In this document: piece by piece, positions 56,461-64,000 of the stretch
Layout of the letters: each line of letters begins with the position of its first letter
Position numbering within the stretch: the first letter of the stretch is position 1
Position numbers and translations under genes: made by a program
DNA from: Mesotaenium endlicherianum
Taxonomy: Eukaryota; Streptophyta; Zygnematophyceae; Zygnematales; Mesotaeniaceae
NCBI GenBank assembly: GCA_009602735.1
Contig: WELA01013420.1
Location: 81,580-145,579 of the forward strand
DNA length: 64,000 nt
Reading direction: 5' to 3'
The notes under the pieces: generated by a model
The model's input: only the letters and a program-made list of their open reading frames with translations
Database searches by the model: none
What the model was told of the DNA's origin: nothing

Positions 56461-59400
56461 TCATCCCCCTCCTCAAGATGCGACGTCCTCGACGCATTCT
56501 GCAGATAACGCCTCAACTTACTCTTACAATGAGTGAAGTTGGCCTCCGGATCCCAAGTCTTGTCGTTCGCATGGTAGCCTTTCCACTTGACCAGATACTC
56601 TTGGACAAATTGTTGGCCTCGCTTGACTCGTCGGTCGCCGACAATCGCCTCCACTTCATACTCCAATACATCATCGATCTCAACCGGTGGTTGCGGTGTA
56701 GGTAGTCGTCCTGGATGTTCTTCATTTGGGTCAACGTATGGTCGCAAACAATTGACATGGACAGATCATAGATACGCCAGCCTGAAACGAGTTCCAACTT
56801 GTAGGTCACTAGATTAATCTGCTTGAGCACCACAAAGGTACCTGTAAACCGTGCCCGCAGTTTCCTCTTGCCTGTGAAAGGTAGGTTCTCTGTTGACAAG
56901 AGTACTTTGTCGCCCACATGGAATGTCACTTCCCTCCTGTGCTTGTTAGAATGCTTGACCTGTTCCTCGTGTGCCTTCCGAATACACGTCTTCGCCGTGT
57001 TCCAAGTTGTCGCCATTTGCTCCATAAAAGCTTGTGTAGTAGGAACTTGAGTCTCCTTGGCCTTCTCCAACAAGATGTTTCCTGGATGATATACTTCTCT
57101 CCCATAAACCAAAGCAAATGGTGACTGCTTGGTGGATCCCTGCATGCTGTTGTTGTAGGCTAACTCCAACCCTGGCAGCTTCTTGTCCCACTCTGAAGGG
57201 TCCTTCATAGTAAAACTTCTGAGCACCTCTTGCAGAGTTCTGTTGAGCCTCTCACTCTGCCCGTCTGAGGATGGATAGGAAGTGCTCATACTTAGCTTGG
57301 TCCCCATCAAAGTAAACAATGATCGCCAAAAGTTGCTAGTAAACCTTAAATCCTTATCTGAACAATCACCTTCGGCAACCCATATAGCCTGAAAATATGA
57401 TCAAAGAATAGCCGTGCCACATCTGCTGCCGTAGAAGTCTCCTTCATGGGAATGAAGTGAGCCATCTTGCTAAGCCGATCAGACACAACCCAAACAGCAT
57501 CGTGTCCTTGACCACTCACTGGTAAGGATGAGATGAAGTCCATAGCAATCTGCTCCCAAGGATACTCTGGATTAGGCCGGGGCTGCAATGTACCTCCCTT
57601 CTTTTGATTTGGTGTCTTGTATCTCTCGCACGCATCGCCACTCTCGATCCACTCCTCGATATCCTTGTCCATATTTCTCCAATAATACTCTCGCTGCAGC
57701 ACGCTTGCCGGCTTCTCGCTTCCAAAGTGTCCAGCATATAAGCAATCAAAATGCTCCGCAAGTAGTAAGTCGTGTAACTCCTAGATGTCAGATACCACCA
57801 CTCTCTTGGAATCACCAATATACCATATGCCGTCCTCCTTCTGCATACTCGAGTTGGACTCAGCTGCTCCACCATCAGCAAACTCTGGGTCCTCCTCATA
57901 GCCTCTCTGAAGCTTCTCCTTGAAGTCCATACTCCCTTTGATGACTGAGACAGCTGCAAGGTCACACCTCCTGGATAAAGCGTCTGCAGGGTTGATCTTC
58001 CCAGGTAAGTACTCAATCTTGTGGTTGAACTGTTGCAGAAACTCCATCCACCTTGCTTGTCTTGGTGTCAATGGTGGCTGCGTCATAAACTTCTCCAAGC
58101 TCTTGTGGTTGGTCTTGATGAACACCTTCCAGCCGTCCACATAACATTGCCAAATGCCCAAAGCCTGGATAATAGCCAACATCTCTCGTTCGTGTGCTGC
58201 ATAGTTTTGCTCCGCAAGACTCAACTTCTTGCTCTCATATGCCACAGGCTGCAATCCTTTGCCCTGGTCTCGAAAAAGATTGGCTCCCACTACGAAATTT
58301 GATGCGTCCGTGATGATGGTGAAAGCAAGCTCTGAACTGGCAAATTCCCAACACAGGTGCCTGTGTCAACAACTCCTTAATCTTCTCGAAGGCTTCTTGC
58401 TCCTTGTCACCCCATAGCCACTTCTCTTGCTTCTTCAACATGTCCGTGAGCGGTGCACATACCTTGGCAAATCCTTCAATGAAGGGTCGATAATAGTTTG
58501 CCATATTCAGGAAGCTCCTGAGTTGATAAATATCAACAGGTACCGGCCAATCTCTGACTGCTTGCACCTTCTTGTGCTCCACCTTGACTCCTTCAGCTCC
58601 CACTATGTGCCCAAGAAACTCGACCTCCTTGAGGCAGAAGTCGCACTTGCTCATCTTCCCATAAAGCTTCTGATCTCTCAAGGCCTCCAACACCTTCCTC
58701 AGATGCTCCACATGCTCTTCCAAGGTCTTCGAATAGATAAGGACGTCGTCCAAAAATACCATCACAAATTGGTCCAAGTAGGGTCTGAAGATCATATTCA
58801 TGAGTCCCATGAATGTAGCAGGTGCATTAGTCAATCCAAAAGGCATGACAATGAACTCCAATAACCCACAAGTCTTAGAAGCAATCTTCTGAACGTCTCC
58901 TTCCGCAATCCGTACCTGGTGATAGCCACTTCTCAAATCGATCTTCGAGAAATACTTCGCCCCGACAAGCCTATTAATCAACTCGTCCACTCGTGGAAGT
59001 GGGTACCTGTTCTTAATGGGGATCTTGTTGAGTGCTCGGTAGTTGACACACATCCTCATAGTCCCATCCTTCTTCTTCACAAATATGACTGGCGCTGTAA
59101 ATGGAGACTCGCTGGGTCGGATGAACCCCTTCTTCAATAACTCTGTCAGCTGCTTCTTCTACTCATCCAACTCCGCAAACAATTGTCGATAGGCGGGTCT
59201 CCACTGGTGGCTTGCTTCTTGGTTCCAACTTGATCTTGTGTTCCATAGCTCTCTGTGGAGGTAATCCTGCAGGTAGCTCCTTAGGAAAAACGCATTTGAA
59301 CTCCTCCAACAACTCCTTAATTTGGGCAGGCATCTCAGCAGGCTTCTCCTCTTGAGCAGTTGGGCTCTGCTCCTTCTGAGCAAGGGGATCAGACACCACT

Positions 59401-59789
59401 ACTTGCTCCTCCGGCGATGAACATTCGCCCAGGCTGTTAGGATTCATGCTTGCTTCATTTGGTGACCTGGCCAGGGCCACCAAAACAAGGTACATCTCCT
59501 TCACCTGATTCCCCCTGCATAGCTTCTTAACTTGCAGGCTCGAAAGAAGACAATTACTTGTGGTCGTATCTACCTCCACCTGTTTCGTTGTCTCCATTTG
59601 ACCATCACGCCCTTGGACCTTCACTTGTCCAGTGCTCCAATGCTATTGAGGGTTGGCTTTCCTGAGCCATGGTCGACCCAATATCACCTCATGGCGTCTT
59701 ACCTCTGCTTGCTCCATAACTTCCTCACTCCGGTGCCCCGCTACTTCCACGTGAATAGCTTTCGTAGGTGCACCACACTTGAGTCTCTG
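56461..59789 (-). pseudogene. C4 pol: reverse transcriptase to chromodomain
   Basis: Chromodomain VLEYEVEAIVGDRRVKRGQ to YLVKWKGYHANDKTWDP is at 56480-56680. The integrase core and tail follow at 56700-57540 (AMDFISSLPVSGQGHDAVWVV, KRKLRARFTGTFVV), RNase H at about 57900-58330, reverse transcriptase at 58300-59137 ([41 protein letters not shown]) and the pre-reverse-transcriptase linker to about 59620. Fossil with few breaks. Confidence 0.9.
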
Positions 59790-60522
59790 TGTAAGGTCAC
59801 AGGTTTACCAAGTGCATCTTTGAGTTCCTTAAAAGTTTGTTTTGATTGCATAGAAGTGTAGAGTGTATTTTTGTGATCATTTTGATATAAAGTACATCGA
59901 ATTTGGTTGAGTATTGAGAGAATTATGAATTTCCAAAGTTTAATTAGTTTTGAGGTTGGTTGACGACAATCCTTAATTTGCGATGAGCGCGACTGTTGGA
60001 TTGACCGACAGCGTCGAGCGATCTGGGCCGTTAGAGTGAATTCGAACCTTCACGTAATTTCAGCTGACGCGGAGTGTCGACTAGGTCGATTTACCTAGAA
60101 GTTTCGAATTAGCCTAGCGCGTCTAAGTTAGTATATTCTTGATATTTCGATGCATGCATGTGGACGTCAAATTGGCCCAACACGTCAGATGAGACTGATC
60201 TGGCTTACTCACGAATAGTCTGAAAGGGACGATTTGACAAACTCTTAGGAAAACCCGTTGCTAAGCGGCCCTGCCGCCTAGAGAGGAGGACTTAGGTCCG
60301 AAAACTATTTATACGCATAACTACTTCTCTAAATTTCTACGGGTTTGTAATGACAAGGCCTTTCATCCTACATCATTTGTGAGCAGTTTCTTGCTACTCA
60401 AAATGTTGAGTGATTTTCCTCAGCATTCTTAGTAATATGCCGCTGCACTCTTTAGTATGATTGCAACTAGTTCTTTTCCTCGTGAGTTACTACGCTTGCA
60501 CTAGGGCATCCCGACCCTTTCA
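59790..60522 (+). repeat. Solo LTR of family C inside C4
   Basis: The 733 bp unit lies in plus orientation, opposite to its host (TGTAAGGTCACAGG to CGACCCTTTCA). It splits the protease region of C4. The five bases on the two sides (CTCTG and CTCAC) are not identical, so the target duplication is eroded or changed. Confidence 0.88.
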
Positions 60523-61814
60523 CTCACCCCGGCTCATTCGCCAAAATTGCCTCCTTAGGCTCATAATGCTTCTGCACAGGGATTCGCCACTCCTTCACCA
60601 GCTTCTTGTGCACAAAATTTGCACTTGCGCCACTGTCGACGATACACTTCGCCTTGTTGCCGTCGACTACTCCTTCCACGATAATAGGCTTGTCAACATC
60701 TCGCCTTTCGCTTCTCGGCAGGCTCCTGGGATTAACCTCCTTGTGAGTTCTTGTCTTCACGCCAGTAGACACTCCAGAACGACTTACTGACGTCCTCCTT
60801 TTTCCTGCTATTGAGGTTGCTTCGCCTTCACATGTAAGTCTCGAGCCAGATGTCCAAGCTTGCAACAATTACACAGGGTCCTCTCGGCTTGTAATTCTGT
60901 TGGTTGCGCTGGTTTTGAACAAGTCCCAAATCCATAGGTACTGGACCTTGAACACTCGTGCTTGGCGCTTGAGATCCAAAGTGTCGATGTCCTCCAAAGT
61001 TGTGGTTGCCCTATTGCCTCTGACTATACTCCACAGAGTCGACCCTCGTTGCCAATGCCATCATTTCTCCAAGACTGGTAGGGTCCTTAAGCGCCACTTC
61101 CTTGGCCACGGTTGGCTTGAGTCCCCTCTTGAACTTGTCCATCATCTCCGACTGGTGCATGGATGGCCATTGAAGCACAAGCTTGTTGAAGAGCGAAACA
61201 TACTCTTGAATGCTTGCTCGTCGACGAAGGCGCACCAATAGATCTCGAGCGGTAGCCTTGGGTGCAATAGGTTGACATTGCCTCTTCCAGCCTTCAAAGA
61301 GCTGATCAACAGTAGCAGGAACTCCAGACAGCTGCTCTTCTCGTTCATACCAAGCTCCAGCACTCTTCTGCAGCAAAGTTATAACAAAGGCGACTTGCCT
61401 GTCGGGCGTGAGCGCACAGTACTCCATAAATTTCTTCACTCCAAAAATCCATTGATGAACAGGCGGCGATCCACGCTCTCCGATATAAACTTCAGGCTTA
61501 GGCGCACGCACTCCCGATGCGGGTGGAATAACTGGTGGCACCACTGAGTTAACATGAATTGGTGGTACAACAAGTGCAGGTGCCGAACTCGTCCAAGCGG
61601 CGTTCTCCATAACAACTTGCACCATTCTCTCTACCTCCGCACGCATATTTTGTTGAAACTGGGTGTAGACTTCTCCTCCAATTGCATTCGCCATTTGCCT
61701 TAGCATCGCCTGCATCGCTTGTTGCTCTCTTGTCATCGTTGGTGCTGCCTGCTGCCCCGCGCGCTCTACATGCTCGACATGTTCGCCTCCTCCAGCTGCC
61801 GGCTGCGACTCCAT
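60523..61814 (-). pseudogene. C4 gag and start of protease
   Basis: Gag starts at 61814 (MESQPAAGGGEHVEHVE). It includes the capsid block DRQVAFVITLLQKSAGAWYER and LVLQWPSMHQSEMMDKFKRG. The zinc-knuckle region lies near 60900-60840. The protease signature [16 protein letters not shown] is near 60650-60600. Fossil with few breaks. Confidence 0.88.
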
Positions 61815-61851
61815 AATATAATTTGCAAACTAGCCCAGCTCCAATACCAAA

Positions 61852-62605
61852 TGAAAGGGGCAGAGTGCCCTAGTGGAAGCGTAGTGACTCACGAGGAAAA
61901 AGAACTAGTTGCAATCATATTAAAGAGTGCAGCGGCATATCACTAAGAATGCTTAGGAAAATTACTCAATATTTTGAGGGGCAAGAAACTACTCGCAAAT
62001 GGTATAGAATGGAAGGCCTTGTCATTACAAACTCGTAGAAATTTACAGAAGTGAAAATTGATAAGAAATGAAGTAGTCATGCCTATTTATAGTTTTCTGA
62101 CCTAAGTCCTCCTCTCTAGGCGGCAGGGCCGCTTAGCAACGGATTTTTCTAAGAGTTTGTCAAATCGTCCCTTTCAGACTATTCGTGAGTAAGCCAGATC
62201 AGTCTCATCTGACGTGTCGGGTCGATTTGACGTCCACATGCATGCATCGAAATATCTAGAATATACTAACTTAGACGCGCTAGGCTAATCCGAAACTTCT
62301 AGGTAATCGACTTAGTCGGCACTCCGCGTCAGCCAAAATTACGTGAAGGTCCGAGTTCACTCTAACGGGCCAAATTGCTTGACGCTGTCACTCAATCCGA
62401 CGGCTTCGCTCACCGCAAATGAAGGACAGTCGTCAATCGACCTCAAAACTAATTATACTTTAGAATCCATAACTTTCTCGATACTTAACCAAATTCGATG
62501 AAATTTATATCAAAATGATCACAAAAATGCACTCTAGACTTCTTCACAATCAAAACATACTTTCATGAAACTCAAAAATGCACTTTGTAAACTTATGACC
62601 TTACA
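61852..62605 (-). repeat. C4 5' LTR
   Basis: 754 bp. On the minus strand it starts TGTAAGGTCATAAG at 62605 and ends CCCCTTTCA at 61852. The primer-binding site TTTGGTATTGGAGCTGGG follows on the minus strand (61851-61834). Confidence 0.93.
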
Positions 62606-62668
62606 ACGTCCCACAAATGAATGGGCCTGTCCTCCTCATTCCACTCAGGAGGATCTTCCTACGCTAGT

Positions 62669-63981
62669 TCAAAATTGGGTGTTCAGGTGCGAGAGTGACT
62701 CCAGGCGAGGCCACTGCACACTCGTCTGCATCGTCATGTGGAGCACTCGCAGGTTGGGAGTGCAGCTAAAAGTGTCTAGTCCAACACTTGGGGTGAGAAA
62801 GATGTCCAACACAAGAAGACAGGGCATGGCTACCTGGAGCCTAGACAGTGCTCCCTCCATCCTCAACTCTTGGGGGGTGCCCCCAGCGCCCTCTGGAAGT
62901 GTTTCAATTGGGGCTCCACCAGCGTGGATTACCTCGTAGATATGTGGCAGCGGTGGGCTTACGTCGAGAGAAGTGAGCCCAGACATTCTGCTGATGATGT
63001 CCAGGTCTTTGTTGGATTCTTCGCGAAAGTGTGTCACAGCCAGCCAACAAGAACGGTGAGAATGTGAACATGTGGCAGTGAACTCACAGCATGAGGATAC
63101 GTGTGCTCGCATAAAATGCACAAGTTGAAGGCAACCCCAAACCCTAAGCCCAAGCACACAATGGGAAGTGCAAAAAATACCTTGAGGCCACGAATCTCCA
63201 ACTCCACCAACGAAGTCATGTTTCTTATGGAGTCCAGAACGTCATCGCGTGTGACATGGGCATTCTTGAGCACCAGAATGCCTTACAGGCTTGTAGCCAG
63301 TGCAATAAGGGCCACGTTAGGCTGTTTATGCACATCTTGAAGTGCTCAAGGTCAGGGAGGTCCACAACGGAGCGGACCAGTGGCGCCAGACCTTTAATAT
63401 GGAAGTCCGGATGCATACCACAAGTGTCCAAGGTATTTTTTCTCAAAGACAAAAGTTGACTGAGATTAAACGCATGTGGACGGCTTCTGACAAGTCCCAC
63501 ATGATGTTGGGAGAACGAACGTGTGGGGTGAGGGTGGACGTTCTTATGAGCAAATTCAATTCCTTGAGGTCGGTCTTCAGAGCTATAAAATGTTGTGCAT
63601 AGTACAAAATTTCCAATGACTCTGACAAGACAAGGTGTAAGGTGGTGGTGATGGGGAATGCAGACGCCAGAAAGTTTAGAAATAATGTCATGTGTATGCT
63701 GGCCTGTTGTAAGTCAGCTGTAACTCTGCATATGTTAGGCATCCTACGAAGCTGGTGCAATGCTATGTCTGCCCTCAAGCGCTTGTGCCACATTATGGGG
63801 GCCTCCATGAAGAAGGAAAACACGAGCTCGCTCCAGTCCTTGCCACGGTGTTGCGGGCTACTCCTGCATTCACCCGTGGGCAGACATTCAAGTGCCTCTG
63901 CTGTGTCTCAAAAATTTGGCTCAGTATCTGATGCACAACAGGTTCTGGGAGTCTATGGAAGGGGTTTTCTGAAGCAACCAT
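62669..63981 (-). pseudogene. F-box/LRR gene, frame damaged
   Basis: F-box proteins link substrates to SCF ubiquitin ligases, and leucine-rich repeats usually bind the substrate. On the minus strand the start MVASENPFHRLPEPVVHQILSQIF carries a good F-box opening (LPEPVVHQIL). Leucine-rich stretches follow: LHLVLSESLEILYYA, LKTDLKELNLLIRTS, LPDLEHFKMCINSL, MTSLVELEIRGLK, MSGLTSLDVSPPLPHIY, NLRVLHMTMQTS. A GTATTT donor at 63180 and an AG near 63019 suggest an intron. The frame shifts near 63840 (into KDWSELVFSFF) and again near 63285, where the alternative frame has a TAA. It is thus either a pseudogene or carries sequence errors. The stop is at 62669-62671, about 60 bases from the C4 insertion. 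Confidence 0.6.
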
Positions 63982-64000
63982 TTACAGAAAGTTCCAGTTG

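Larger units (their letters stand above)
55707..62605 (-). mobile_element. Full-length family C chromovirus C4 with target duplication
   Basis: It is flanked by ACGTC at 55702-55706 and 62606-62610. On the minus strand: 5' LTR (62605-61852), primer-binding site, gag, protease, reverse transcriptase, RNase H, integrase, chromodomain, 3' LTR (56460-55707). Both LTRs are 754 bp. About 20 differences in their first 180 bases by hand count (roughly 10%) make it older than C3. A solo LTR of the same family lies inside (59790-60522). Complete in outline, with about five breaks. Confidence 0.95.

Noticed and set aside
1-64000. CRISPR arrays, bacterial operons, rRNA genes
   Set aside because: No regularly spaced short repeats with unique spacers, no ribosome-binding-site pattern and no rRNA-like sequence. 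The window is clearly eukaryotic.

Overview
The window is eukaryotic, retrotransposon-dominated nuclear DNA. Signs are Ty3/gypsy elements with chromodomains (chromoviruses), primer-binding sites of the plant initiator-Met-tRNA type (TGGTATCGGAGC-like), introns with GT-AG borders, a hAT transposon and an F-box/LRR gene. A streptophyte alga (a charophyte such as Chara or Klebsormidium) is my best guess, because Ty3 elements carrying a captured cytosine-5 DNA methyltransferase are, to my knowledge, recorded from charophytes. I cannot prove the species from sequence alone.

Layout, left to right. 1-3281: 3' part of a chromovirus of family A (+) with an extra open-frame region after pol and a 3' LTR. 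3282-11537: Ty3-like element D (+) carrying a DNA methyltransferase domain between protease and reverse transcriptase, with a family B solo LTR inside its gag. 11538-16455: family C chromovirus C1 (+), joined tail to tail to family A element A2 (-, to 22109). 22110-28634: GC-rich gag/protease-like element P (-), containing a perfect 1.2 kb tandem repeat joined at an N, very probably an assembly artefact. 29573-34838: element C2 (+) with a solo LTR inside. 34839-36290: AT-rich DNA with two tRNA-like SINE heads and a tandem repeat. 36293-37881: decayed hAT transposon (-). 38083-48811: family B element (-), split by full-length C3 (+, 40371-46382, TSD GTAGG). 55707-62605: full-length C4 (-, TSD ACGTC) with another solo LTR inside.

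The only stretches that look like host-type genes are 49.4-55.7 kb and 62.6-64.0 kb. The first holds a four-exon gene (-) for a coiled-coil/HIRAN-domain protein. Divergent from it, about 450 bases away, is a second, unrelated-looking cytosine-5 DNA methyltransferase (+), preceded by a Tudor-like segment and followed by a segment resembling the helical domain of D5/P4-type primase-helicases. The second stretch holds an F-box/LRR gene (-) with damaged frame, whose downstream flank received C4.

The most interesting content is the methyltransferase theme: one domain captured inside a retroelement and a second in a divergent gene pair with a HIRAN protein. The nested insertions give a clear relative chronology. 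All retroelements here are fossils with several to many breaks each; C3 and C4 are complete in outline only.
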